A DNA stretch of 64,000 nt, taken from assembly GCF_042658845.1 (NCBI RefSeq), contig NZ_JBHSRI010000025.1:62001-126000 (forward strand). Direction: 5' to 3'. The first letter of the stretch is position 1. Every line of letters begins with the position of its first letter. Made by a program: the position numbers and the translations under genes. Below the pieces are notes generated by a model. The model saw only the letters and a program-made list of their open reading frames with translations, ran no database searches and was not told where the DNA came from. The stretch is from Paenisporosarcina macmurdoensis. GTDB taxonomy: Bacteria > Bacillota > Bacilli > Bacillales_A > Planococcaceae. Positions 7,919 through 16,360 of the stretch are shown here, in pieces.

Positions 7919-9805
7919 ATGCAAAGACCAACTCTAGATGAATTTAAAAATGAATGGTTACAAGATATCATTACCGGTTCGCCCACAACAACTGAATTAG
8001 GAAACAGATTTGCTCAAAAAATAATTAGCCAATGGCTTGAACTGGACGAGTATTCAAATGAAATGATTTACTGTGACGGATGTGGAGATGGTGGAATAGA
8101 TTTGGCTTACTTGCAGAAAGGTCAAGAGAATGACGGTGATGAGCCTGAGGGCGATACATGGTACATCGTCCAAAGTAAATACGGTGCTGCCTTTCAAGGC
8201 GCAAATACTTTGTTCAATGAAGCAAAGAAGTTCTTTGATACTATGGAAGGGTATAGAACAAACCTATCCTCACTTTCAGCAGATGTGACAGAGAGATTAA
8301 GAACCTTTATATCAAGTTCATCTGAGAAAGATAAATTAATATTTGTATTTGCTACCACAGATGCAATTACACTTGAAGATAAAAGAGCATTAGAAGATAT
8401 TAAAGTTTTAGGGAAAAATAAAATTGGTCCCATATTTGATATTGAGACAGTGTGTATAGAAACTATATTTAATCGTTTAACAGAAAAAGAAGAGCAATCC
8501 CCAAATAAAATTACAGTAAAACTAGCTGGGAAATTAGTTCCTTCTGGAGATGAATTATTAGTTGGATCTGTAAAGCTAATTGACTTATTCATTTTCTTGA
8601 AAGAGTTCAAAAATGTATCCGGGGATTTAGATTTAATATATGAAAAAAATGTTAGAAAATTTCTAGGAAATAAGAGGAAAGTTAATAAAGGTATTGAGAA
8701 AACGTTATTAGAAAAGCCCGAACGATTTGGTTTATATAACAATGGTATAACCATAGTTGTAAATGATTTTGAGCATAATGAAAACGTGTTTAATCTGACT
8801 GAACCATTTATTGTTAATGGATGTCAAACTACAAAGTCAATATGGGGAGTACTTGTAAAAAAGCTTGAGAGTGGAGGGACGGGATATAGCCCTGAGTTAG
8901 AGGAATATAAACAAAAACTTGAGAAAGGTATTGTCGTTGTGAAAGTTGTAAAAGTTGGTTCACATGGAGAAGACTTATTGCTTGAAACTACCAGATATAC
9001 AAATAGTCAAAATGCTGTAACTGAAAAAGATTTCTTAGCATTAGAAAGAGATTTTAGAAACTGGGCAGATCAAATGGCTAACAAATACAATGTTTATTTA
9101 GAAATTCAAAGAGGTGGTTGGGAATCAAGAAAAGCTTTTCAAAAACAAAATCCAACAGTAATACCTTACTTTAAAGAAAATGTGAATGCCTTTGATTTAA
9201 TTAAAGTTTATTCTGCCGGATGGTTAGGTGAAGCAGGATTGGCTTTTGGTAAAAATCCTCCGTTCTCTCCTGGAGGAGCTATATTTAATCAAATTGTAAA
9301 TGACGATTTGTTTAATCTTAATGATTTGTATGCTGCGTATGTTTTAAGCAAGCAAGCTGAAGGATTTAAATTTGGTAAAGGTGCCGAAAAGCAATCAAGA
9401 GGTCAAACAAGATACTTATATTTCATGGTATTTATTGAATTACTAAAAGATGTAATTTTAAAAGCAGAACTAAGTGAATACTATACAGATAGACACTATT
9501 ATACAAAATGTATTATTAGTCTAAATAAGCCTGAGAATATTAATGCATTTAAAGAGTTACAAGAAAATGCAATTCAAGTTGTAGATGAATACATGATTTC
9601 GGGGGGAGACAACTCATATACAAAGGAACCGAAGTTCATTAGTAGTGGGGATATTAACTCTTTCTTAAAATGGGAGCAGTTAGGTAAGGCTGATTCTACA
9701 CCTATCTTAAAAAATCTAATTGGGGACTATAAGAGATTATTGTTAAGGACACCAAGTTACAAAGAAATAGTAAAATGTGTTAAGGAAGCAAAGAATATAG
9801 ATTAA
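7919..9805 (+). CDS. AIPR-family (abortive infection phage resistance) protein
   Basis: A 628-residue protein recognised as AIPR by its central region, for example RKFLGNKRKVNKGIEKTL, ERFGLYNNGITIV and EPFIVNGCQTTKSIW (about 245-310), with the conserved domain reaching about 560. The N-terminus has GDGGID (56-61) and WYIVQSK (81-87), resembling a PD-(D/E)xK nuclease core with Gln85 in the usual Glu position. AIPR proteins were named for lactococcal phage abortive infection; the biochemical activity is not established from this sequence. ATG 7919 follows GGGGGAT. Its neighbours (NERD nuclease upstream, toxin-antitoxin pair downstream) make a compact defence block. A terminator follows directly. 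Confidence 0.85.
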   Translation: MQRPTLDEFKNEWLQDIITGSPTTTELGNRFAQKIISQWLELDEYSNEMIYCDGCGDGGIDLAYLQKGQENDGDEPEGDTWYIVQSKYGAAFQGANTLFNEAKKFFDTMEGYRTNLSSLSADVTERLRTFISSSSEKDKLIFVFATTDAITLEDKRALEDIKVLGKNKIGPIFDIETVCIETIFNRLTEKEEQSPNKITVKLAGKLVPSGDELLVGSVKLIDLFIFLKEFKNVSGDLDLIYEKNVRKFLGNKRKVNKGIEKTLLEKPERFGLYNNGITIVVNDFEHNENVFNLTEPFIVNGCQTTKSIWGVLVKKLESGGTGYSPELEEYKQKLEKGIVVVKVVKVGSHGEDLLLETTRYTNSQNAVTEKDFLALERDFRNWADQMANKYNVYLEIQRGGWESRKAFQKQNPTVIPYFKENVNAFDLIKVYSAGWLGEAGLAFGKNPPFSPGGAIFNQIVNDDLFNLNDLYAAYVLSKQAEGFKFGKGAEKQSRGQTRYLYFMVFIELLKDVILKAELSEYYTDRHYYTKCIISLNKPENINAFKELQENAIQVVDEYMISGGDNSYTKEPKFISSGDINSFLKWEQLGKADSTPILKNLIGDYKRLLLRTPSYKEIVKCVKEAKNID

Positions 9806-9810
9806 TTCTA

Positions 9811-9845
9811 AAAGCGGGTCTAAATAAAATTAGACTCGCTTTTTC
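9811..9845 (+). terminator. Terminator of the AIPR gene
   Basis: AAAGCGGGTCTAA (9811-9823) pairs with TTAGACTCGCTTT (9830-9842) with one mismatch, followed by T-rich sequence. Confidence 0.8.
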
Positions 9846-9905
9846 TTGAAATTTAATTAACCCTTAATATTTATTGTGTTACATTTTGTGCTAATGAATT
9901 AAAAT

Positions 9906-9927
9906 AAATGTATCAATTGATACATTT
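9906..9927. promoter_or_regulatory. Perfect 22-bp palindrome, operator candidate of the toxin-antitoxin operon
   Basis: Core ATGTATCAATTGATACAT (9908-9925) is self-complementary and extends two bases each side. It lies just upstream of a TATAAT at 9954-9959 and 67 bases before the toxin start. The antitoxin carries an HTH domain, so autoregulation through this site is the simplest reading (inference). Confidence 0.6.
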
Positions 9928-9993
9928 GGGTAGTATTTATTGAACATTTTTTGTATAATATATGTATTAAGGGGTGTAAAGGGGCGAAATAAT

Positions 9994-10431
9994 TTGAGTA
10001 GTACTGACCGAGCTACAAAGAAATACACCAATTTTACAGAAAAAGAAATTGAAGAATACCTTATTGCTTTTAAACAATTGGTTGAGGATGGAGATTTTTC
10101 AATTGAATTAAATGAAAAAAGAACAGAAAATGTAGATTTTATGGAAGATTATGATTTAAACACTGAAAGCGCAATAAAAATTCTTTTAAGTCTTGAAGTT
10201 TTAGATTTTTGCTATGCAGTGGATAATGTTAAACCAAAATTTTCACATGAAAAACTTTATATTTTTTGCAGGGAATTTGAGCTAGATAATCGAAACGATA
10301 TGGATAAAATTGACATATATATTAAATCAAACATTACAACTACAAGGAAAGGGAAGAGTAGATTATTTGTGGTTTCCTTTCATAAGAGAAATAAACCAAT
10401 TTCTTATTGCTTTAAAACTAAACAAAACTAA
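9994..10431 (+). CDS. mqsR: MqsR-like toxin (predicted mRNA interferase)
   Basis: I use TTG 9994, nine bases after AAGGGG (9979-9984), giving 145 aa; the open frame reaches ATG 9940, but that would run through the promoter. The C-terminal pattern (a helix YLIAFKQLVEDG, then ILLSLEVLDFCY, a KLYIFC strand, IDIYIKSNI, and LFVVSFHKRNKPISY) matches MqsR-family ribosome-independent mRNA interferases of Firmicutes. The next gene, 21 bases downstream, begins with an MqsA-type zinc ribbon, which supports the pair. MqsR cleaves mRNA at short motifs; the specificity here is unknown. Confidence 0.75.
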   Translation: MSSTDRATKKYTNFTEKEIEEYLIAFKQLVEDGDFSIELNEKRTENVDFMEDYDLNTESAIKILLSLEVLDFCYAVDNVKPKFSHEKLYIFCREFELDNRNDMDKIDIYIKSNITTTRKGKSRLFVVSFHKRNKPISYCFKTKQN

Positions 10432-10452
10432 ATTTAAGGAGGAACATGAATT

Positions 10453-11454
10453 ATGTTACCTTTCTGTGAACACTGTGAAGATGTCGTCGTTTATGATATA
10501 ACGCCAAAAACTAAACAAAAGACTATTAAAGGAAAAGAAATTAGCTACTTAGCTAAAGAAGCACATTGTCATGAGTGCGGTTCTCTTATGTTTATCCCTG
10601 AGGTTCATGACCATAATCTAAACCAAATTAATGAAGCCTACAGAGCAGTAGAAAAATTGATTACTGTTCCAGAAATAGAAAAAGCTGTTGAAATGTTTGG
10701 TATTGGAAAAAGACCGCTATCTTTAGCGTTGGGGTGGGGTGAAGGTACTCTAACTAGATATTTAGATGGGCAAATGCCTACAAAACAATATTCTTTAACT
10801 TTAAAAAAAGTTATTGCTGACCCAGAGTATATGGTTGAGCTCTTAGAATTAAATAAAGATAAAATCAATGAGAGTACTTACACGAATTGTAAGCAGACTA
10901 TTTTGGAACTAAAAAAAAGAAATCTTGAGTGTAACTCGGGTAATCAAAAAAAAATAGATAGTGTTGTTCAATATCTTTTATATAAGTGTGTTGAAATCAC
11001 CCCATTGGCTTTGCAGAAGCTACTATATTATTCTCAGGCATTTAATTACACAATTAATAAAGAATTTTTATTTGAAGATGATTGTGAAGCATGGGTTCAT
11101 GGACCAGTTTATAAAACTATATATGAAAAGTATAAGGGTTACGGGTACAACCCAATAGAAGAAGAATTGAACGTTTATAATTTTAGATTATTAACTAATG
11201 ATGAGAAGAATCTTCTAGATAGTATAGTAAACAATTTTGGTTGCTATAGCGGAAAAGTCTTGGAAGATATGACACATATTGAGTCTCCTTGGAAAGATAT
11301 GAGAAAAGGATTAAGAGCTGATGAACCTTCAAATCGAATTATATCTAAAACCAGTATTGAGAATTACTTTAAAGAAATAAAAAATAAACATAGTTTGGTT
11401 AATGTATCTGATATAAGAGACTATAGTACAGATATATTTCAGAAAATACATTAA
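10453..11454 (+). CDS. mqsA: MqsA-like zinc-ribbon/HTH antitoxin fused to a Panacea (DUF4065/SocA-like) domain
   Basis: 333 residues with three parts. Residues 1-50 form a zinc ribbon (Cys5, Cys8, Cys39, Cys42). Residues about 72-125 form an MqsA/Xre-type helix-turn-helix (RPLSLALGWGEGTLTRYLDG). Residues about 165-290 form a Panacea domain (LQKLLYYSQAFNYTI, CEAWVHGPVYKTIYEKYK, SPWKDMRKGL). Panacea is known as a promiscuous antitoxin domain that neutralises many unrelated toxins; MqsA neutralises MqsR. Here it is probably both antitoxin and operon repressor. ATG 10453 has AAGGAGG upstream. Confidence 0.8.
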   Translation: MLPFCEHCEDVVVYDITPKTKQKTIKGKEISYLAKEAHCHECGSLMFIPEVHDHNLNQINEAYRAVEKLITVPEIEKAVEMFGIGKRPLSLALGWGEGTLTRYLDGQMPTKQYSLTLKKVIADPEYMVELLELNKDKINESTYTNCKQTILELKKRNLECNSGNQKKIDSVVQYLLYKCVEITPLALQKLLYYSQAFNYTINKEFLFEDDCEAWVHGPVYKTIYEKYKGYGYNPIEEELNVYNFRLLTNDEKNLLDSIVNNFGCYSGKVLEDMTHIESPWKDMRKGLRADEPSNRIISKTSIENYFKEIKNKHSLVNVSDIRDYSTDIFQKIH

Positions 11455-11469
11455 TAACTTATTTATACT

Positions 11470-11494
11470 GGACTTAACCCTTGTGGTTAGGTCC
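11470..11494 (+). terminator. Hairpin after the antitoxin gene
   Basis: GGACTTAACC (11470-11479) pairs with GGTTAGGTCC (11485-11494), one T-G wobble. Only a weak T-rich tail follows, so termination strength is uncertain. Confidence 0.55.
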
Positions 11495-11864
11495 ATTTCC
11501 CTTTAAAGGAAACCCACACAGATAAGATTCATCTTCACTAAAAGATAAATCTTTATAATATAGATAAGATTACTTCCACATTAGTCCACTAAGTAAAGAG
11601 GATTAATAAAATAACCTCACTTAGATACAGTACGGTGAACCTTATCATAAGTAAAAAACATCATTTAATTCTACCAGAAGTCGTTTGTTCTATCGTTCTT
11701 GCCACATCAAAAGGAGCTCATTGTCACCGTCTTCTCAGTACCTGATGATACTGATATTCAATCAATTGATTAAAACCTATAACATGCAGGCAATTACTAA
11801 TGAAATCGTTTTAGAGGATATTCAAAATGTATTTCGTAATTTCATATGTAGTTATAGTTGAAAG

Positions 11865-11896
11865 CACATCACTCAATAAAATGGATGTGTTTTTTT
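11865..11896 (+). terminator. Terminator-like hairpin
   Basis: CACATC (11865-11870) pairs with GATGTG (11884-11889), followed by seven T. The arm GAAAGCACATC is shared with the terminator after the ParR gene at 14961, so the two may be related. Confidence 0.5.
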
Positions 11897-12023
11897 GAAT
11901 TAATTAGGTGGTATGCAAGAAGAATGTAATTTACAGATTAAGTTTTTGTTCTCAAATTTGAGGAAGTATAAAACATGTCAAACAGAGCTTTAAGGGTCAA
12001 ATAGTTGAAGGAAGTAAAGTAAC

Positions 12024-12234
12024 TTGAGTAAAGGACTTATAAATTTAGCACTGATATTTCTTATTTCCTTGAAGGTTGTGGTAGGGAAGAAGAGGTAGCA
12101 GAAAAGATTCGGTAAATACTGAAAAAGTAGATAATACAGCATCTTCAGATGTGGTTATCGATAATAAATATAAGATTAAGGACGATAAAAAGATAAAAAT
12201 AGAATTGAATAAGTATAAAAGGGTTGAAACGTAG
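12024..12234 (+). pseudogene. Frameshifted lipoprotein gene
   Basis: Three frames must be joined to read one protein: a signal peptide from TTG 12024 (SKGLINLALIFLIS), then a lipobox LEGCG with the lipidated Cys followed by REEEVAEK, then an acidic/lysine-rich mature region ending KIELNKYKRVET at TAG 12232. Two frameshifts, near 12070 and 12105, break it. Reads as a former small secreted lipoprotein of unknown role. Confidence 0.6.
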
Positions 12235-12844
12235 TTATCGATATTTAATATCATGCATTAATATCATTATCGATAATAATAAAAGAAGTACATTGACAAG
12301 TTCTAAGTAACAATGCTTTGTTATGCACTTGAAAAGCCTAAGTAGTAAATAACTGGATCTTTTCTAATTCAACAAAAGCACTCCATTACGTCATTTTGTG
12401 ATTCGCACCTTTAAAAAAAGATTCTCCGTGATGTAATAACTTTGGGTAATTCAACGATCTATTTGGAGGGAGATTAAACTTTCCATTTACAACATTAACT
12501 AATGTTCTTTCATGTTCCGCTGTGGGAGTAAAAGGCTAAATTCCTCTAGACGACGGTTCATTTATTACATCATGTAGAGTTTCTAAAATGATGTGAATAT
12601 AGAGAGAGTTTAATTACGTGTAGCCATCCATAAATACGATTTGAATGCTATCTCTTGTAGGTTACTCAGCTGGTAAATCTTCCATTAAAGATGGCTTTCA
12701 CTTAGCATGCGCCAAAATATTACAAATCTAAACGCTATAATAGCTATTAACTCCCGTCATTGTGATAACACTAATATCAATAATTTTGACAATTAATCGG
12801 GTTTTTTAACTATAAAAACAGCAATAATGAATAAGTTTTCAAAA

Positions 12845-12959
12845 AGTGTACATGTATACAATTTGAAAACAATATGTATACAAAAGAGTATACGTGTAAA
12901 CAAACTCGTACACATACTGCTATAAAGGGATGTGTACAATATTGAAACTTTGTATACGG
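12845..12959. repeat. parC-like centromere repeats
   Basis: Six copies of a GTATAC/GTGTACA-type motif occur in 115 bases: TGTATAC at 12853 and 12875, GTATACG at 12888, CGTACAC at 12907, GTGTACA at 12932 and TGTATACG at 12951. They lie directly upstream of the ParM-like gene, where type II partition systems carry the centromere bound by ParR, which also serves as operator. Confidence 0.65.
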
Positions 12960-13071
12960 AGATAGGACATATGTTTACTTTTAGAATACAACTTTAGATG
13001 GATTGACGTGTCTATCGATTTTATATATCCTTTTAATGGAATAGAAACATATAAATGAGAGGAATGATTTT

Positions 13072-14256
13072 ATGAACACTTCTAGAATTTGTGCAATTGA
13101 TGTAGGAAACGACTCGGTTAAGGCTTTATTTGGAAAGTCGGATTTTGAATTATACATTCCTAATGTTATTGCGATGGCAACAGAAGATAGACCTGTTATA
13201 GGAATAGAGGACTTAAATGAGAAGGATCCGATTGAAGGAATTCATATTAAAGTCCACTCCCCTGCATTAAAAGAGAACAATTTAATTTATCGTGTTGGTA
13301 GTTTAGCTACAAAAAGCGACAATGCAAGTGAACTAGATCCAGGTAGCAGCAAATCTGAAGAAGATCAAACATTAGTTATGCTTTTTGCTACGTTGGCATT
13401 AGACGCAGTGAGAGAAGAAAACTCTGAAATTTTCAAAAAGAATAACAAAGTAATTGATGCTAACTATACCCTAGGTACGGGATTACCCCTTCGTGAAGTA
13501 AAAGAAGGAAAAGATGTTGGCTACCGTTCTCAGCTATTGGGATCAGTTCATCAAGTTGAATTTTTAGTAACTCCTAAATATCAGGGATTAAAGGTAAATA
13601 TTAAATTTGATGAAGTAAAGATTTATCCTGAGGGGTTTGCAGCCTACATTAACTTGGTAATGGACAATGATTTAAACATTATTAATAGAGATTTAATTGA
13701 CAAAAGTATCTTGATTCAAGATATTGGGGGACTATCAACTGATATCGCAGTCATTAAAAATCGTAATGTAGACGATGATAAGGCACAAGGATTTAACCTA
13801 GGCGTATCTGAAGCCTTAGAGTCGATAAGAGAAGAAATTAGACTCAAACATGGTGTGGAATTAGATAGTCGTAGAGATGTTGTCGATATTATCACTAGAA
13901 AAAATGATCGAAATCATATTATGGTAAAAGGAAGCCGAACAAGCGTCCATGATATAACTGATAGAATTCTTTTAGACTTAGCTAAGAAAGAATATCGCCA
14001 TTTACGTAATGTATGGCAAAAAAATTCCCAAACAGAAATTTGTTATTTTGTGGGCGGCGGAGCAATCGTTTTAAAAGAATATATCAAAACTTTAAATAAC
14101 AGCTTAAATGGCTACAATATTGAATTCTTTGAAGACGAAAAAGAAAGTATTTGGATGATGGCAAATGCTTATCATAAATTAATTTCTGATTTTGTTAGAA
14201 AGAACACGAAAGAAACAAAAAATAAAGAGGCAACGAAACAAAAAGTAGAAAAATAG
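13072..14256 (+). CDS. parM: ParM-like actin-family partition ATPase
   Basis: A 394-residue protein of the ParM/StbA actin-like family. Visible nucleotide-binding motifs are phosphate-1 (CAIDVGNDSVKALF, residues 7-20), phosphate-2/connect (LIQDIGGLSTDIAVI, about 214-228) and the adenosine motif (CYFVGGGAIVLKEYI, about 325-340). The C-terminus is a lysine-rich tail. These proteins form filaments that push plasmid copies apart, working with a DNA-binding adaptor and parC repeats. Both partners are present: the repeats directly upstream and a ribbon-helix-helix gene nine bases downstream. ATG 13072 has GAGAGGAATG upstream. Such systems are normally on low-copy plasmids, so presence beside chromosomal genes is notable. 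Confidence 0.85.
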   Translation: MNTSRICAIDVGNDSVKALFGKSDFELYIPNVIAMATEDRPVIGIEDLNEKDPIEGIHIKVHSPALKENNLIYRVGSLATKSDNASELDPGSSKSEEDQTLVMLFATLALDAVREENSEIFKKNNKVIDANYTLGTGLPLREVKEGKDVGYRSQLLGSVHQVEFLVTPKYQGLKVNIKFDEVKIYPEGFAAYINLVMDNDLNIINRDLIDKSILIQDIGGLSTDIAVIKNRNVDDDKAQGFNLGVSEALESIREEIRLKHGVELDSRRDVVDIITRKNDRNHIMVKGSRTSVHDITDRILLDLAKKEYRHLRNVWQKNSQTEICYFVGGGAIVLKEYIKTLNNSLNGYNIEFFEDEKESIWMMANAYHKLISDFVRKNTKETKNKEATKQKVEK

Positions 14257-14265
14257 GGTGATCTC

Positions 14266-14862
14266 ATGACTGGTATTCAAAGGGGGCAGGCGATTACATT
14301 TCGTCTTCCTGCTAACACTCCAGAACACATCATTAAGCAGATGCAAAAGTTAAAAGAAACTGAGAGAAGAAACTTTTCAAGCAAAATGGCTGAGTTTATT
14401 TTGGAAGGTGTCAGTAACTCTTTATCCAAGGACAGAGAGTTAGTTACGATTCCTCTGCCCAAACAATTAAGTAAGGAACAACGAAATTGGCTCAAACACT
14501 CACATTCAGAAGCTTTGTTGGGGAATATTGTCTACCAACTGTTAACTGATCCTGTTCGAGCGATGTCTGTTCTTGCATCTCTTAATAGCAATGCGTTAGA
14601 TATTGACCAAGCCCTTTATTTACAAGACAAACAGACTGAAAAGATCGAAGAAGACATAAGTTTTGATCACAATAGTTCACCTGATTTAGAAGTGAATCAT
14701 GAGGAAATTGTTGCTGATGAACTGGAAGATGATTTGATGAATTTTGATTGGGATAAAGCTAGACTAGAGCATGCCGCTTCTGAGGATGATTCCGAGGAGC
14801 ATGTTGAGCAAGATGACATAGAGGATTTACTTGGAAGCTTCCTTTCAAAGATGAATAAGTAA
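14266..14862 (+). CDS. parR: ParR-like DNA-binding partition adaptor
   Basis: 198 residues. The N-terminus (QAITFRLPANTPEHIIKQMQ ... SSKMAEFILEGV, about 7-50) fits a ribbon-helix-helix domain. A middle region of about 60 residues follows, then a very acidic C-terminal tail (EDDLMNFDWDK, EDDSEEHVEQDDIEDLL) suited to contacting the actin-like filament. It overlaps the ParM operon closely (nine-base gap) and is followed by a terminator. No sequence family is certain; the call rests on position, fold pattern and the upstream repeats. Confidence 0.7.
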   Translation: MTGIQRGQAITFRLPANTPEHIIKQMQKLKETERRNFSSKMAEFILEGVSNSLSKDRELVTIPLPKQLSKEQRNWLKHSHSEALLGNIVYQLLTDPVRAMSVLASLNSNALDIDQALYLQDKQTEKIEEDISFDHNSSPDLEVNHEEIVADELEDDLMNFDWDKARLEHAASEDDSEEHVEQDDIEDLLGSFLSKMNK

Positions 14863-14883
14863 GTAGGCGCAAAGTAGGCGCAA
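14862..14883. repeat. Two tandem copies of an 11-bp unit
   Basis: AGTAGGCGCAA occurs twice head to tail, beginning at the last base of the ParR stop codon. A third partial AGTA follows. Role unknown; possibly replication slippage or an element-end sequence. Confidence 0.5.
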
Positions 14884-14960
14884 AGTATGTACAAATGAAT
14901 ATTTCTACATACCGAGCCCTGAACGATTCATTATTTCTTAAACCATGTAGTAAAACAAGA

Positions 14961-14996
14961 AAGCACATCAATGTTTAAAATTGATGTGCTTTTTTG
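14961..14996 (+). terminator. Terminator of the partition operon
   Basis: AAGCACATCAAT (14961-14972) pairs exactly with ATTGATGTGCTT (14980-14991), followed by a T-run. Confidence 0.85.
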
Positions 14997-15029
14997 TGTA
15001 TATTGCTGGAAAATTCGATTGGTGCTTGG

Positions 15030-15794
15030 TCATTCTCCTTTTTTCATAATAAAACTAAGGTGTCTACCGCTTTGTTTGTCTTGACGGTAAGAGAAACCAT
15101 CCGGATTTACATACGTGCAAGACTGATCAATCATAATTTGCTCTGTCGGGATGCCAGCCAACTCACATTGTTTTTTCACGGTTTGTTGATTGTCAATGTG
15201 ATACTTGTGCGTTTGGTCATTAAAATACATATAATCATCCGCATAACCAAGGTCTTTGAATTTTACATAAACATCTTCATTGACTTCAAATTTTTCTTGG
15301 CTCAAGGCTGCACCAATTTGGATATGGAAATCACTCGGATTACACTGTTCAACTTGTATTAAGTGCTCAAAAAGTTTCAAGGAGATTTCTTTGACTGTAC
15401 CTTGCCATCCAGAATGAATCACACCAATTAGGCCATTCACGTTATTATAAAAAATCACAGGGACACAATCTGCAACAAAACTGCATAATAACAGATTTGG
15501 CTCATAGGTATACAAAGCATCTGTATCTACAATTGCGGTATCCATCCGGTCAGCGCCGCGTCCTTTGTCGTCAAGCGTTACCCGATGGAAATTAGAGCTA
15601 TGTGTTTGATTGGCACAAACGAAATCATCCAACCCGCAATTCAAGGAGGCAGCTAACTTCATGCGATTATCCAATACATGTTCAGGGGAAACACAAGCAT
15701 GAAGGGCCATATTGTTGCTTTCATGTTCCGCTTTATCTTTCATGGTAATCCCTGCTAAGAATTTCTCGTTATTTACATACATATTCGTTTTCAT
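15030..15794 (-). CDS. pgeF: Laccase-domain protein, peptidoglycan editing factor / polyphenol oxidase family
   Basis: 254 residues with the family signatures CANQTHSSNFH (first metal His), ADCVPVIFYN with Cys, and GVIHSGWQGTV (His in the HxGW motif). Family members bind zinc or copper; E. coli YfiH/PgeF removes misincorporated residues from cell-wall precursors, and others have purine nucleoside phosphorylase activity. AGGTGATG precedes ATG 15794 on the minus strand. It is the first clearly chromosomal-type gene right of the accessory region. Convergent with the partition operon. Confidence 0.85.
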   Translation of the reverse strand: MKTNMYVNNEKFLAGITMKDKAEHESNNMALHACVSPEHVLDNRMKLAASLNCGLDDFVCANQTHSSNFHRVTLDDKGRGADRMDTAIVDTDALYTYEPNLLLCSFVADCVPVIFYNNVNGLIGVIHSGWQGTVKEISLKLFEHLIQVEQCNPSDFHIQIGAALSQEKFEVNEDVYVKFKDLGYADDYMYFNDQTHKYHIDNQQTVKKQCELAGIPTEQIMIDQSCTYVNPDGFSYRQDKQSGRHLSFIMKKGE

Positions 15795-15881
15795 ATCATC
15801 ACCTGATTTTAATATATAGGAGTAAATTAGCGCTGTATAGGGTGACGAGAATCAGTCAAAGAAAAAGATAAGTCCCATCAA

Positions 15882-15912
15882 AAAAAACAGACTTCGTTTG
15901 CAAGAGTCTGTC
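15882..15912 (-). terminator. Terminator for the 15923-16144 gene
   Basis: On the minus strand CAGACT (15910-15905) pairs with AGTCTG (15893-15888), followed by eight T. Its position supports the small upstream ORF being a real gene. Confidence 0.75.
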
Positions 15913-15922
15913 TTTCTACTTT

Positions 15923-16144
15923 TCAAAATAAGTCAGGAGTATATTTTATTAGATAATAAAGGACATAAAACCAACTAAAAAAACCATGTAAAATGGCCCA
16001 ACCAATTGACTGATAAGCTGTGTACGAGATAACCATGGAAAGGCAAGTTCCAAAACCTATTCCATTCTTTATGACATCAGCAGTTTTATGTTCCTTTGTA
16101 CGTCCTATTTCTACTCCCCCCATACATTTACTAAATACCACCAT
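15923..16144 (-). CDS. Small membrane protein, 73 aa or shorter
   Basis: Two hydrophobic helices, IGFGTCLSMVISYTAYQSIGW and AILHGFFSWFYVLYYLI, separated by a short turn, resemble a widespread small Firmicute membrane protein of unknown function. The exact start is uncertain: ATG 16144 lacks a clear ribosome-binding site, and Met8 (MGGVEIGRT) is an alternative. A terminator directly downstream supports expression as a single gene. Confidence 0.65.
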   Translation of the reverse strand: MVVFSKCMGGVEIGRTKEHKTADVIKNGIGFGTCLSMVISYTAYQSIGWAILHGFFSWFYVLYYLIKYTPDLF

Positions 16145-16360
16145 GTTATGACAAAATACTCGATATTATGCCAAATGGATGGGGAATGAAGTCCCGATAC
16201 ATAATGAAAACTGTGTTCTATCTTACATAAATAAGGGGAATGTATTTTCATCTTGCAAGGTATCAATGCAGTGTCATTAATGATCTTTTACAATATACAT
16301 TGCTTGACACTGTTACAATGAGGAAGTTGTAGCAATAATTTTAACAAAAGGTGTGTATTC

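Larger units (their letters stand above)
11495..12844. other. Gene-poor, decayed stretch of about 1.35 kb
   Basis: No intact gene is supported. It contains a frameshifted lipoprotein gene (12024-12234), a terminator-like hairpin (11865-11896), and scattered short open stretches that look like gene debris, for example near 11640-11750. TTATCGATA recurs at 12154, 12234 and 12272. The stretch separates the toxin-antitoxin operon from the partition operon and may mark a junction between two insertions. Confidence 0.5.

Noticed and set aside
12045..12254. 69-codon minus-strand ORF
   Set aside because: It is the antisense of the frameshifted lipoprotein gene; its hydrophobic stretch mirrors AT-rich coding on the other strand.
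4971..15029. Exact right attachment site of the accessory element
   Set aside because: Without the left end no direct repeat can be matched. No rlmH gene, the usual SCC target, is present in the window, so no border is called.
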